Positions 8,041-17,370 of a DNA stretch of 64,000 bases are shown in pieces. The number at the start of each line of letters is the position of its first letter. Position 1 is the first letter of the stretch. The notes beneath the pieces are model-generated. The model saw only the letters and a program-made list of their open reading frames with translations, searched no databases and was not told where the DNA came from. Source of the DNA: Streptomyces platensis (GTDB taxonomy: Bacteria > Actinomycetota > Actinomycetes > Streptomycetales > Streptomycetaceae); assembly GCF_008704855.1 (NCBI RefSeq), contig NZ_CP023691.1:310001-374000 (forward strand). The letters are read 5' to 3'. The translations under genes were made by a program, and so were the position numbers.

Positions 8041-9840
8041 GTGTCGAACAAGGTCTCCGACCACATTCTTGAGCGTCTGCGCGAGTGGGACGTCGAGCAT
8101 GTCTTCGCCTATGCCGGTGACGGCATCAACGGGCTGCTTGCCGCCTGGGAACGTGCGGACAACAAGCCGAAGTTCATCCAGGCGCGGCACGAGGAGATGG
8201 CCGCGTTCCAGGCCGTCGGGTATGCGAAGTTCTCCGGCAAGGTCGGCGTCTGCGCGGCCACGTCCGGGCCCGGCGCGATCCATCTGCTCAATGGCCTCTA
8301 TGACGCCAAGCTCGACCACGTACCGGTCGTGGCGATCGTCGGGCAGACCAACCGCAGCGCGATGGGCGGCTCGTATCAGCAGGAAGTCGATCTGCTGAGC
8401 CTGTACAAGGACGTGGCCTCCGACTTCTGCGAGATGGTGACCGTCCCCGAGCAGCTGCCGAACGCCATCGACCGGGCGATGCGCACCGCTTATGGCCGGC
8501 GGACGGTGACCGCGGTGATCATCCCGGCGGACGTTCAGGAACTGGACTACTCGCCGCCCACCCACGCCTTCAAGATGGTCCCCTCCAGCCTCGGTATGGC
8601 CTCCTACGCGCCGGTCCCGAGCGACGACGACCTGTCCCGCGCGGCCGAGGTGCTCAACGCCGGGGAAAAGGTCGCCGTCCTGATCGGTCAGGGTGCCCGC
8701 GGGGCACGCGCAGAGGTGGAGCAGATCGCCGAGGTGCTCAGCGCGGGAGTGGCCAAGGCGCTGCTGGGCAAAGACGCGCTCCCCGACGACCTGCCGTATG
8801 TCACGGGCGCCATCGGCCTGCTGGGGACCCGCCCGTCGTACGAGCTGATGCAGGGCTGCGACACCCTGCTCGTCATCGGATCCAGCTTCCCCTACACCCA
8901 GTTCATGCCGGAGCTGGACCAGGCCAGGGCGGTGCAGATCGACATCGATCCGCACATGGTCGGGATGCGCTATCCCTTCGAGGTCAATCTCGTCGGCGAT
9001 GCGCAGACGACGTTGCAGCGGCTGCTCCCCCAGCTCAAGCGCAAGAAGCACGGCGAGTGGCGCAAGAAGATCGCCAAGGACACGGCCCGCTGGTGGGAGG
9101 TCATGGAGCGGCGCGCTGCCGTGGAGGCCGATCCGATCAACCCGGAGTACGTCGTGCACGCGCTGGATCCGCTGCTGCCGGACGATGTCATCCTGGCCGC
9201 GGACTCCGGCTCGGCCGCCAACTGGTACGCGCGGCATCTGCGGATGCGCGGCACGATGCGCGGTTCGCTCTCCGGGACGCTCGCCACCATGGGCCCGGGC
9301 GTGCCGTACGTCATCGGAGCGAAGTTCGCCCACCCGGAACGGCCGGCGCTGGCCCTCGTCGGGGACGGCGCCATGCAGATGAACGGCATGGCGGAACTCA
9401 TCACCGCGGCCAAGTACTGGCAGGAGTGGCATGACCCGCGCCTGATCGTGGCCGTCCTGAACAACCAGGACCTCAACCAGGTCACCTGGGAAATGCGCGC
9501 GATGTCCGGCGCCCCGCAATTCCTCGCCTCACAGGCGCTCCCGGACGTGCCCTACGCCGACTTCGCGCGCTCCATCGGGCTCGGCGGCGTCCGGGTGGAA
9601 AAGCCCGGCGAGGTGGTGGACGCCTGGCGCCAGGCGCTCGCCGCCGACCGCCCCTTCGTCATCGACTTCCGAACCGACCCCGCCGTCCCGCCGATCCCGC
9701 CACACGCCGAACTCGACCAGATCGAGGCCGCGGCCACCGCCGTCCTCAAGGGCGACAGCGACCGCACGGCAATGGTCAAGCAGGGCTTGAAGGCCAAGGT
9801 CCAGGAGTTTCTCCCGGGCCGGAAACACCACCAGGACTGA
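8041..9840 (+). CDS. thiamine-pyrophosphate-requiring enzyme (pyruvate oxidase-like)
   Basis: A 599-residue member of the TPP enzyme family that holds acetolactate synthase, pyruvate oxidase and pyruvate:quinone dehydrogenase. The catalytic glutamate is in QARHEEMAAFQAVGYA near residue 50. The TPP/Mg motif starts at residue 441 (GDGAMQMNGMAELITAA) and ends at the NN of VAVLNNQDL about 28 residues later. The middle domain keeps the Rossmann-like FAD/ADP fold. The start is GTG with AAGGAG upstream, 20 bases behind the FAD/Fe-S gene, and the stop shares a base with the next ATG (TGATG). Pyruvate:quinone oxidation is the closest match by resemblance; acetolactate synthesis seems less likely in this context. 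Confidence 0.85.
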   Translation: MSNKVSDHILERLREWDVEHVFAYAGDGINGLLAAWERADNKPKFIQARHEEMAAFQAVGYAKFSGKVGVCAATSGPGAIHLLNGLYDAKLDHVPVVAIVGQTNRSAMGGSYQQEVDLLSLYKDVASDFCEMVTVPEQLPNAIDRAMRTAYGRRTVTAVIIPADVQELDYSPPTHAFKMVPSSLGMASYAPVPSDDDLSRAAEVLNAGEKVAVLIGQGARGARAEVEQIAEVLSAGVAKALLGKDALPDDLPYVTGAIGLLGTRPSYELMQGCDTLLVIGSSFPYTQFMPELDQARAVQIDIDPHMVGMRYPFEVNLVGDAQTTLQRLLPQLKRKKHGEWRKKIAKDTARWWEVMERRAAVEADPINPEYVVHALDPLLPDDVILAADSGSAANWYARHLRMRGTMRGSLSGTLATMGPGVPYVIGAKFAHPERPALALVGDGAMQMNGMAELITAAKYWQEWHDPRLIVAVLNNQDLNQVTWEMRAMSGAPQFLASQALPDVPYADFARSIGLGGVRVEKPGEVVDAWRQALAADRPFVIDFRTDPAVPPIPPHAELDQIEAAATAVLKGDSDRTAMVKQGLKAKVQEFLPGRKHHQD

Positions 9841-10967
9841 TGGTGGGGCACCACGTCCGGGGCGCGGACCCCGTCGTCGACTCGGTGGCCACCTCGGTCT
9901 ACCGGGTGCCCACCGATGCCCCCGAGGGCGACGGCACGCTGGCCTGGGAGTCCACCACCATGGTCGTGGCTCAGGTCCGCTCCGGCGACACGACGGGCCT
10001 GGGCTACACCTACGGGGCAACGGCCACCGCCCAGGTCATCGATGAGCAGCTGGCCGGCCTGGTGGGCGGCCGCTGCGCGCTGGATGTGCCTGGCGCCAAT
10101 GAGGCGATGTCCCGTGCGGTGCGCAATGCCGGGCGGCCCGGTCTGGTCGCGGGCGCCATCTCGGCCGTGGACATCGCTCTGTGGGACCTCAAGGCGCGGC
10201 TGCTCCAGGTGCCGCTCGTCGGGCTGTTGGGGGCGAGCGGCACCGAGGTGCCGGTGTACGGCAGCGGCGGTTTCACCACGTACGACGACGGGCAGCAGGA
10301 CCGGCAGCTGCGCACCTGGGTCGCGGAGCAGGGCATTCCGCGGGTCAAGATCAAGATTGGTGAGTCGTGGGGTGCGGCGGAGGAGCGGGACCGCCGGCGT
10401 ATCGCGCGCGCCCGGCAGAGTATCGGCGACGCCACGGAACTCTATGTCGACGCCAACGGCGCCTTCACCCGCAAACAGGCCATTCGGCTCGGCCCGCACC
10501 TCGACGCGCACGGCGTCACATGGTTCGAGGAGCCGGTCTCCTCCGACGACCGGGCCGGTCTGGCGCAGGTCCGGGCCGGCGTCGCGGCCGACGTGACGGC
10601 CGGGGAGTACGGCTACACGCTGCCGTACTTCTGGCATCTGCTCCAGGCCGGCGCCGTGGACTGCCTGCAGGCCGACGCCACCCGCTGCGGCGGTCTGACC
10701 GTGTGGCTGCGGGCGGCGGCGCTGGCCGAGGCGGCCGGTCTGCAGATCTCCGGGCACTGCGCACCGCACGTACACGCCCATGCGGCGGCGTCCCTGCCCA
10801 ACCTGCGGCACCTGGAGTGGTTCCACGACCACGTGCGCATCGAGAACCTGTTCTTCAGCGGCGTGCTGGACCCGGCGGGCGGGACCGTAGGGCCGGGCGA
10901 GGGCGGGTCACCCGGCCATGGGCTCACGCTGCGCGCCGACCGTGCCGATCCCTACCGCATCACCTGA
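9840..10967 (+). CDS. mandelate racemase/muconate lactonizing enzyme family protein
   Basis: A 375-residue enolase-superfamily protein with all ligands and catalytic groups in order. The KxK general base is VKIKIG, and the metal ligands are Asp in YVDANGAF, Glu in WFEEPVSS and Glu in TAGEYGY. The later LQADATRCGG and the His in SGHCAPHVH complete the set. The KxK plus His combination is that of mandelate racemase and sugar-acid dehydratases. The ATG overlaps the TPP gene's stop by one base, implying coupled translation. Sugar-acid dehydration feeding the TPP enzyme is a reasonable inference but unproven. Confidence 0.85.
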   Translation: MVGHHVRGADPVVDSVATSVYRVPTDAPEGDGTLAWESTTMVVAQVRSGDTTGLGYTYGATATAQVIDEQLAGLVGGRCALDVPGANEAMSRAVRNAGRPGLVAGAISAVDIALWDLKARLLQVPLVGLLGASGTEVPVYGSGGFTTYDDGQQDRQLRTWVAEQGIPRVKIKIGESWGAAEERDRRRIARARQSIGDATELYVDANGAFTRKQAIRLGPHLDAHGVTWFEEPVSSDDRAGLAQVRAGVAADVTAGEYGYTLPYFWHLLQAGAVDCLQADATRCGGLTVWLRAAALAEAAGLQISGHCAPHVHAHAAASLPNLRHLEWFHDHVRIENLFFSGVLDPAGGTVGPGEGGSPGHGLTLRADRADPYRIT

Positions 10968-10980
10968 GGACACGGCGACG

Positions 10981-12795
10981 ATGAGCACCGATCACCGGCC
11001 CGACGAAGACCTGCGCTATCCACCGCAGGACCTGGGCAGTTACGCACTGCTCGCCGACGGCGAACGCGGCGCCCTGGTCGGCCCGCGCGGCGAGATCTGC
11101 TGGCTGTGCGCGCCGCGCTGGCACGACGAGGCGGTGTTCGCCGCGCTCATCGGGGGCGGCGGCCTGTATGCCGTCACTCCAGCGGAAGCGTTCGTGCCCG
11201 GCGGTGCGTACGAGGACGGTTCGCTGATCTGGCGCAGCCGGTGGGTGACACGCAGCGGCATCATCGAGTGCCGCGATGCGCTGGCGCTCCCCGGGGAGAC
11301 CGGCCGGCTGGTGCTGCTGCGGCGCATCGTGGCCCGCGAGGGGCCGGCCCGGGTGCGGGTGGTGCTGCACCCGGTGGCGGCCTACGGGCGGGAGCAAATG
11401 CGCGAGGTACGGCGAGGCCCGGCCGGCGAATGGCAGGCGCGGCTGGGCGGACTGGCGTTGCGGTGGTCGGGTGCCGAGGACGCCCGGCCGGCCGGCGGGG
11501 ACGGCGACCGGTTCGCACTGGAGCTCGACCTGGCGGCGGGGCAGCAGCGCGATCTGGTGCTGGAGCTGAGCCGCGAGCCGCTGCGCACGCCGGCCGTCGA
11601 ACCGGAACGTGCCTGGGCGGCCACCGAGCGGGCTTGGGCGTCGGCGGTGCCCGCTCTCACCGACACCGTCGCCGTCCGCGACGCCCGGCAGTCGTACGCG
11701 CTGCTGCGCGGCATGACGAGCGCCGACGGCGGGATGGTCGCCGCAGCCACCACCAGCCTGCCCGAGCGCGCCGAAGAGGGCCGCAACTACGACTACCGAT
11801 ACGTCTGGATCCGCGATCAGGCCTATGCGGGCCAAGCCGTCGCCGCGTCGGCCCCCGGCCCGCTGCTGGACGACGCGGTCCGCTTCACCACGGCCCGGCT
11901 GCACACCGACGGACCGGGGCTCAGCCCCGCATACACCGTCACCGGACACCCCGTCCCCGACCAGCACCCCCTCGACCTGCCCGGCTACCCCGGTGGCTAC
12001 GACCGGATCGGCAACCACGTCAACCGGCAATTCCAGCTCGACTGTTTCGGTGAGGCCTTGCTGCTCTTCGCCGCCGCGGCCGAGCACGGCCGTTTGGACG
12101 ACGACGGCTGGGCGGCCGCCCGCATCGCCGCCGACACCGTCCGGCGACGGTGGCGCGAGGCGGACGCCGGAATCTGGGAACTGGGCAACCGGGACTGGAC
12201 CCACAGCCGCTTGATCTGCGCCGCCGGTCTGCGCCGCATCGCCGGCGCAGCCCCCCGCGGCCCGTCCGCCCGCGACTGGTCCGCCCTGGCCAACGCCATC
12301 CTCACCGACACCGAAAAGCGCGCCCTGCACCCGGACGGCCACTGGCAACGTTCCCCCGACGACCCTTCACTCGACGCTGCGTTGCTGCTGCCTCCCCTGC
12401 GGGGTCTGCTACCTGCCGATGACCCCCGCACCCGCGCCACCCTCAGCGCCTGCACCGCCCACCTGACCGACGGGTTCTTCGCCTACCGCTTCCGGCACGA
12501 CGACCGGCCCCTCAGCAAAGCCGAAGGCGCGTTCCTCCTCTGCGGTTTCGTCATCGCGCTCGGTGAACACCAGCAAGGCAATGAGCTCGACGCCTACCGC
12601 TGGTTCGAGCGCAACCGCGACGCCTGCGGCGCGCCCGGCCTGTACGCGGAGGAGTACGACGTCGCCCAACGCAGGTTGCTGGGCAATCTGCCCCAGGCAT
12701 TCGTCCACGCCCTGCTCCTCGAAGCCTCCGCCCGGCTGGCCCGCCCGGAGGCCACCACACCCGCCGGGCCCCGCGCCCCTAAGACCGCCCCCTAG
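10981..12795 (+). CDS. glycoside hydrolase family 15 protein
   Basis: A 604-residue GH15-type (glucoamylase/trehalase) protein. The N-terminal beta-sandwich starts LGSYALLADGERGALVGPRGEICWLCAPRWH. The (alpha/alpha)6 barrel carries the family signature NYDYRYVWIRDQAYAG near residue 265 and the EEYD...LGNLPQAFVHALLL region near residue 555, which contains a general acid/base glutamate. There is no signal peptide, so the enzyme acts inside the cell. ATG 10981 is preferred to an in-frame ATG at 10918 that lies inside the enolase gene. It lies 13 bases after the enolase gene, in the same operon. Trehalose or glucan hydrolysis is possible. Confidence 0.85.
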   Translation: MSTDHRPDEDLRYPPQDLGSYALLADGERGALVGPRGEICWLCAPRWHDEAVFAALIGGGGLYAVTPAEAFVPGGAYEDGSLIWRSRWVTRSGIIECRDALALPGETGRLVLLRRIVAREGPARVRVVLHPVAAYGREQMREVRRGPAGEWQARLGGLALRWSGAEDARPAGGDGDRFALELDLAAGQQRDLVLELSREPLRTPAVEPERAWAATERAWASAVPALTDTVAVRDARQSYALLRGMTSADGGMVAAATTSLPERAEEGRNYDYRYVWIRDQAYAGQAVAASAPGPLLDDAVRFTTARLHTDGPGLSPAYTVTGHPVPDQHPLDLPGYPGGYDRIGNHVNRQFQLDCFGEALLLFAAAAEHGRLDDDGWAAARIAADTVRRRWREADAGIWELGNRDWTHSRLICAAGLRRIAGAAPRGPSARDWSALANAILTDTEKRALHPDGHWQRSPDDPSLDAALLLPPLRGLLPADDPRTRATLSACTAHLTDGFFAYRFRHDDRPLSKAEGAFLLCGFVIALGEHQQGNELDAYRWFERNRDACGAPGLYAEEYDVAQRRLLGNLPQAFVHALLLEASARLARPEATTPAGPRAPKTAP

Positions 12796-12815
12796 TCGAA
12801 AGAAGCCGAGCGCTC

Positions 12816-13835
12816 ATGTCCCCGACAGTCGTCATCACCGGCGCCAGCGCCGGAATCGGCCGTGCGACCGCCCACCTCTTCGCCGAACGCGGCGCGAACG
12901 TCGTACTCCTCGCCCGCGGAACCGCCGGCCTAGAGGCGGCCGCGGCCGAGGTCGAAGCCCTCGGCGGACGCGCCCTGGCCGTGCCCACCGATCTCGCCGA
13001 CCACACGCAGGTCGAGGCTGCGGCACAGGCCGCCGAGGAAGCCTTCGGCCCCATCGACGTCTGGGTCAACAACGGCTTCGTCTCGGTCTTCGCCCCCTTC
13101 ACCGAGATCGAACCGGACGAGTACCGGCGGGTCACCGAAGTGACCTACCTGGGCTTCGTCAACGGCACCCGCGCCGCACTGCACCGCATGCTGCCCCGGA
13201 ACCGGGGCACGATCGTGCAGGTCGGCTCAGCGCTCGGCGAACGTTCCGTGCCCCTGCAGTCGGCCTACTGCGGCGCCAAACACGCCATCAACGGCTTCAC
13301 CTCCTCCGTGCGTACGGAACTCCTTCACCAAGGCAGCTCGGTCAGCGTCACCCTGGTGAAAATGCCGGCGGTCAACACCCCGCAATTCGCCTGGGTGCTC
13401 TCCCGACTTCCCCGACATCCGCAACCGGTAGCGCCGATCTACCAGCCGGAGGTCGCCGCCCGCGCCATCCTCCACGCGGCCGAGCACCCCCATCGCAAGC
13501 AGTACTCCGTCGGCGCGTCGACCATCGCCACCGTCTTGGCCAACAAGCTCGCCCCGGCCCTCCTCGACCGGTATCTCGCCCGCACCGGGTTCGATTCCCA
13601 GCAGACCGACGAGCCGGCACCGGCAAACCGGCCCAGCAACCTCTGGGAGCCCGTCGACGGCAAAGAGGGCCACGACCACGGCGCCCACGGCACCTTCGAC
13701 GACCACGCCGCCGCCCACTCGCCCGCAACAGCGCTGGCCCGCCACCCTGCCTCGATGGCAGGCGCCCTGCTAGGCGTCGGTCTGGGCGCGGCCGCCTTGG
13801 CCCGGGCGGCGTTGCGGCGCCGGGAGGGCTGCTAG
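12816..13835 (+). CDS. SDR family oxidoreductase with C-terminal extension
   Basis: A 339-residue short-chain dehydrogenase. The NAD(P) motif is VVITGASAGIGRATA, the NNG element appears as VWVNNGFVSVFAPF, the catalytic Ser is in QVGSALGERS and Tyr-x3-Lys is SAYCGAKHA. After about residue 250 there is a non-catalytic tail rich in His and Ala that ends in a hydrophobic stretch (GALLGVGLGAAALARAAL) and Arg residues, perhaps a membrane anchor. It is the last gene of the run starting at 4952. The TAG stop at 13833-13835 lies within the left terminal repeat of the mobile element that follows, so the original C-terminus may have been altered. Confidence 0.88.
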   Translation: MSPTVVITGASAGIGRATAHLFAERGANVVLLARGTAGLEAAAAEVEALGGRALAVPTDLADHTQVEAAAQAAEEAFGPIDVWVNNGFVSVFAPFTEIEPDEYRRVTEVTYLGFVNGTRAALHRMLPRNRGTIVQVGSALGERSVPLQSAYCGAKHAINGFTSSVRTELLHQGSSVSVTLVKMPAVNTPQFAWVLSRLPRHPQPVAPIYQPEVAARAILHAAEHPHRKQYSVGASTIATVLANKLAPALLDRYLARTGFDSQQTDEPAPANRPSNLWEPVDGKEGHDHGAHGTFDDHAAAHSPATALARHPASMAGALLGVGLGAAALARAALRRREGC

Positions 13836-14010
13836 GGCCTGTCTTCAAAGTCCCGTCGTTCGCCCGTAGGGCGGGCCTCGCGGTGTCTGGTGCGTGCGAT
13901 CGCAAGGCGGAGGGTCGTCCCGGTACTGGGTGTACCGGGATGATCCGACAACGCGGCGAGCGTGCGTGCCAGACGCCGCGAGGCAGGCGGGACTTTGAAG
14001 ACAGGCCCTA
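13833..14010. mobile_element. MITE-like element, 178 bp, 23-bp perfect inverted repeats
   Basis: A short element with perfectly matching terminal inverted repeats of 23 bp at 13833-13855 and 13988-14010 (each beginning TAGGGCCTGTCTTC on its own strand). It has no coding capacity. CTAG occurs at both ends (13832-13835 and 14008-14011) and may be the target duplication. The terminal TGTCTTCAAA is shared with the IS element that follows directly at 14010, so the MITE could have been moved by that transposase or a close relative. Confidence 0.8.
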
Positions 14011-14903
14011 GGGGGTGTCTTCAAATGATCTCGGGTGGTGGATCATGGTCGGGTGATACGTCGCCATGAACTGTCCGATGCTGAGTGGGAGTTCGTCCGG
14101 CCTCTGCTGCCTGAATCGTTGCGGGGGCGGAAGCGGTTGGACGACCGCACCGTGCTCAACGGGATCGTGTGGAAGTTCCGGACCGGCACGGCCTGGCGGG
14201 ACGTGCCCGAGCGATACGGCCCGTGGGCCACGCTGCACACCCGTTTCCGCCGGTGGGCCCTGGACGGCACCTTCGAGCGGATGCTGCAGGCCGCCCAGGC
14301 GAGGGCGGACGAGGCGGGGGACATCGACGGCTCGTTTCCGTCGACTCCACCGTCGTCCGCGCCCACCAGCACGCCGCCGGGGCCCGAAAAGGGGGCTCCA
14401 AAGCTCCGGACTCGGACGCTCCCGAGGCGGTCTGACCAGCAAGATTCACCTCGCCTGCGACGCCACCGGCCGTCCGCTCGCCTTCCTCGTCACGGGCGGG
14501 AACACCAACGACTGCACCCAGTTCACCGCCGTGATGGACGCGATTCGGGTGCCCCGCATCGGCCCAGGACGCCCGCGGGTCCGGCCCGCCCACGTACTGG
14601 GCGACAAGGGCTACAGCTCCAAGGCCATCCGCACCTGGCTGCGGCGACGGGGCATCGGCCACACCATCCCCGAACGGGCCGACCAGATCCGCAACCGGCT
14701 TCGCCGCGGCAGCCACGGCGGACGCCCGCCGGCCTTCGACAAGCAGCTCTACAAGCGGCGCAACGTGGTGGAGCGCTGCTTCAACCGTTTGAAGCAGTGG
14801 CGCGGCATTGCCACCCGGTACGACAAGACTGCCGAGTCCTACCAAGCCGCCATCACCCTCGCATCCCTGCTGATGTGGGCGTGACATTTGAAGACAACTC
14901 CTG
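14010..14903 (+). mobile_element. IS5-family insertion sequence
   Basis: An approximately 890-bp element bounded by imperfect inverted repeats. The left end reads AGGGGGTGTCTTCAAATG and the right end, on the other strand, reads AGGAGTTGTCTTCAAATG. It contains one transposase region with frame changes. Length and end sequence fit the IS5 group common in Streptomyces. The left end abuts the MITE without a spacer. Confidence 0.75.
14035..14884 (+). pseudogene. IS5-family transposase, frame-disrupted
   Basis: The transposase is readable only by changing frame twice. The N-terminal part (DAEWEFVRPLLPE, GTAWRDVPERYGPW) runs from 14035. The segment VSVDSTVVRAHQHAAG, holding the first catalytic Asp, is one frame lower. 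GRSRGGLTSKIHLACD onward, with the second Asp (LGDKGYSS) and the Glu (RNVVERCFNRLKQW), is in the third frame. The second change lies at an A4G5 run near 14384, which looks like the programmed -1 slippage of IS5 relatives. The first, near 14325, is not at an obvious slippery site and may be a real one-base loss. The element is therefore possibly inactive by itself. Confidence 0.75.
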
Positions 14904-15006
14904 GACGCATACGCAGGACCAGCCGGCGGTCGAGCCACCGTGATCCGGGGTCGGCCCTCACACGAATACCTTCGCCCCTTCCACACGGGACAGGGCGAAG
15001 GAACGT

Positions 15007-15930
15007 TTAGGCCGTGTTTTCGGTAGCGGGTGAGTCTTGGGCGGATAGCTCTTCGGCCAGTTCCATACAGCGCAGGCGGGCTGCGGAGAAGTCGTATGGC
15101 ATCTTGCCGGTGGCTTCGAACACGCTCATGGAGTCAGCCTCCCGCCTGCCAGAGCTGAGGTCGGCCTCGTCCTCGCCGTCATCGGCGGTAGCAGGGTGCA
15201 AACTGTCCCAGGCTTCGCAGAGGGCATCGTCGTCCTTACCCAGGCCGGACTCCTCGATGACGGCTTGCAGGGCGCTTTCGAAGGCGTGCCGCTCGACGGC
15301 CACTTGAGCCACCCGTGGATCGTCGACGGCGACGCTGTCATCGAGTGCCTCCTCGGCGTCATCGATGCGGTCGGAATCGTCCCGCAGAGTGGGATGCGTG
15401 GCCAGGACGACGAAGCGGGTGGCCTGGACGGCCGCGCCGAGCGGTCCGAAGATCCGCTCCGTGACCAGCAGACTGTCCAGGTCCGCCTGACGCAGGGAGC
15501 CCTCGGGCAGGCTCTTGAGGCGTTCGGTGACGAAGTCGGAGAGCAGGCCCATCCGGCTGCCTTCGGTGCGCATCCGCTGCACGGCGGTCCGTCGCCGCCG
15601 CAATTCCGCCTCCTGCTCGGCGAGGGTTTCCTCCAACCGCTCCAGGATGTCCGCGATACCGTCTCCGTTGTCCGCACCGGCGGAAGCCATACCGGTGGTA
15701 AAGGCGTCACGGATGTCGTCCAGGGCGATCCCGGCGTCGGCCATCTTGCGAATCCACAGCAGGCGGATCATGTCCTCGTACCCGTAGCGGCGGCGGTCAT
15801 CGCCGCCCCGCTCAGGCTCGGGGAGCAGGCCGATCTCGTGGTAATGGCGAATCGCCCGTGGCGTGCTGCCGGCGAAGGCCGCCGCGTCACCGATCTTGAC
15901 CTGGCGGGGTGGCATGAAAGACGAATGCAT
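15007..15930 (-). CDS. MerR family transcriptional regulator
   Basis: A 307-residue regulator. The N-terminal winged helix-turn-helix is unmistakable (VKIGDAAAFAGSTPRAIRHY, HEIGLLPEPERGG, RRRYGYEDMIRLLWI). A long coiled region (LERLEETLAEQEAELRRRR) forms the dimer helix, followed by an acidic C-terminal domain of about 180 residues with no recognised ligand pocket. ATG 15930 is preferred because conserved residues begin at once; the frame open to 16368 upstream shows none. It is divergent from the SAM methyltransferase at 16356 across 425 bases, which makes that gene a possible target. Confidence 0.85.
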   Translation of the reverse strand: MHSSFMPPRQVKIGDAAAFAGSTPRAIRHYHEIGLLPEPERGGDDRRRYGYEDMIRLLWIRKMADAGIALDDIRDAFTTGMASAGADNGDGIADILERLEETLAEQEAELRRRRTAVQRMRTEGSRMGLLSDFVTERLKSLPEGSLRQADLDSLLVTERIFGPLGAAVQATRFVVLATHPTLRDDSDRIDDAEEALDDSVAVDDPRVAQVAVERHAFESALQAVIEESGLGKDDDALCEAWDSLHPATADDGEDEADLSSGRREADSMSVFEATGKMPYDFSAARLRCMELAEELSAQDSPATENTA

Positions 15931-16355
15931 GAGCAGGGACCTTTCCCAAGAGGATCGGGACGTAGGTCCACCGGACCACATGCCGCTACGGAAGGTGCAA
16001 CCCCATACACACCGCCCCGCGCCAATGCCAGGAAATGCGCCCTTCCTCCAGGTAGGCGCGATTCGCGCGTGAAGAGTACGCCCTATCGCCTCGCACCCGC
16101 AGCGGGCGGCTTCTCGGCCGGTGACCTCTGACACGAGATCTTGATCGTTTGCCAAGTGATCTTGACGGTCAACGAAGTGTGCCTGCTGCATGTAGGCGAT
16201 TCGGGGCATGGATCCATCCGTGCTTCTGTGCGCCCCGCCTTGTGGCCTCACTGCGCGCCCGTCCTGGGGAAAGTGGAGGGCAGCGGGGCGATCGGCCGGG
16301 TCGGCCCGGGGGCGCCAGCCCACCTGGTGGGCTGCCCGGAAGCGAGGAGTTGGAC
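15931..16355. other. intergenic region between divergent MerR and methyltransferase genes
   Basis: There is no credible gene here. It must contain both promoters. A 19-bp MerR-type dyad could not be identified with confidence. The region holds one copy of an 18-bp sequence (16138-16155) that recurs inverted at 17371-17388 beyond the methyltransferase gene. Confidence 0.6.
16138..16155 (+). repeat. left copy of an inverted repeat flanking the methyltransferase gene
   Basis: ATCTTGATCGTTTGCCAA here matches, with two differences, the reverse complement of 17371-17388. The pair encloses the methyltransferase gene and sits beside an IS5 remnant. Confidence 0.5.
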
Positions 16356-17213
16356 ATGAGTAATCCATCGGCCCGGGAGGTCGGCGAATGGTACGACCGC
16401 TTCGGGGGCCTGTACGGCCTGACCATGGGCGACAGCATGCACCTGGGCATGTGGACCGACGGCGTGCGGGCGGAGACGGGGGAGCTGACGGCCGACGAGA
16501 TGTGGGAGGAACTCACCCGGGCCCAGGACTCCTGGACCGGCACCCTCATCGACGTGGTCGGGCTGCTGCCGGGACAGCGGATGCTGGACGTCGGCTGCGG
16601 CACAGGCCGCCCCACCGTGCGGATCGGCACCGAGTCGGGCGCGAGCGTGCTCGGCGTGACGGTCAGCGCCGGGCAGGTCCGGGCCGGCCGCGACCGCGCC
16701 TTGAAGGCGGGGTTGTCCGACCGCGTCACCTTTGAACAGGCGGACGCCATGGCCCTGCCCCAGGAGTCCGAGACCTTCGACGCCGCCTGGGCCATCGAGT
16801 CCTTCGCTCACTTTTCCAACCGCCCCGCCGCGATCCGCGAGGTTCGGCGGGTGCTGCGGTACGGGGGCCGCTTCGTCCTCGCGGACTGCTACGAAGCCGT
16901 GCCCTTCACACCCGAGGAAGTCCAGCTCTTCCAGGCCGCGTTCGCCCTTTCCCGCCTGCCCGCTGGACCCGAGGACTACTCCCGCATGCTCGGCGAGGCC
17001 GGCTTCGCCATCCAAGACACTCGCGACATGTCCCGGGAGTTCAAGCCCACCTACGAGCTGATCCCGCGCCTGTTCGCCGCGAGGCGCGCCCAGATCGCGG
17101 AGCTGGTGGGCACCGATGCGATGGCGCAGCTCGACACCGTCTACCCGCGCATCCTTGCCCTGTGCCGGGACAAGATGGGATACACCATGGTCAACGCCGT
17201 GAAGTCCCCCTGA
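16356..17213 (+). CDS. class I SAM-dependent methyltransferase
   Basis: A 285-residue methyltransferase with motif I MLDVGCGTGRPTVRIG near residue 78, an acidic post-I loop and FEQADAMALPQESETFDAAW (motif II region). It has a C-terminal helical part like small-molecule methyltransferases of the sterol/rifamycin O-methyltransferase type (ESFAHFSNRPAAIREVRRVL). ATG 16356 has GAGGAG eleven bases upstream. It is isolated, divergent from a MerR regulator and flanked by inverted repeats. The substrate is probably a secondary metabolite or lipid but cannot be told from the sequence. Confidence 0.82.
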   Translation: MSNPSAREVGEWYDRFGGLYGLTMGDSMHLGMWTDGVRAETGELTADEMWEELTRAQDSWTGTLIDVVGLLPGQRMLDVGCGTGRPTVRIGTESGASVLGVTVSAGQVRAGRDRALKAGLSDRVTFEQADAMALPQESETFDAAWAIESFAHFSNRPAAIREVRRVLRYGGRFVLADCYEAVPFTPEEVQLFQAAFALSRLPAGPEDYSRMLGEAGFAIQDTRDMSREFKPTYELIPRLFAARRAQIAELVGTDAMAQLDTVYPRILALCRDKMGYTMVNAVKSP

Positions 17214-17370
17214 CTGCGGCCAGTCCCGTCCCGACTCCCGGGTTTCCGTCGCCGCCAGGCCAATAACCACCCGGCAGAGCCCCCCCCATCGTCAGCTGCC
17301 ACCCCGGGCCGGCCGGGCCGTCGCCTGCAGGGAGGAGCGGTTCAGCATGGAACGGGCCGGTCAAACTAGC

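Noticed and set aside
8038..9519. 493-codon minus-strand frame
   Set aside because: Antisense shadow of the TPP enzyme gene.
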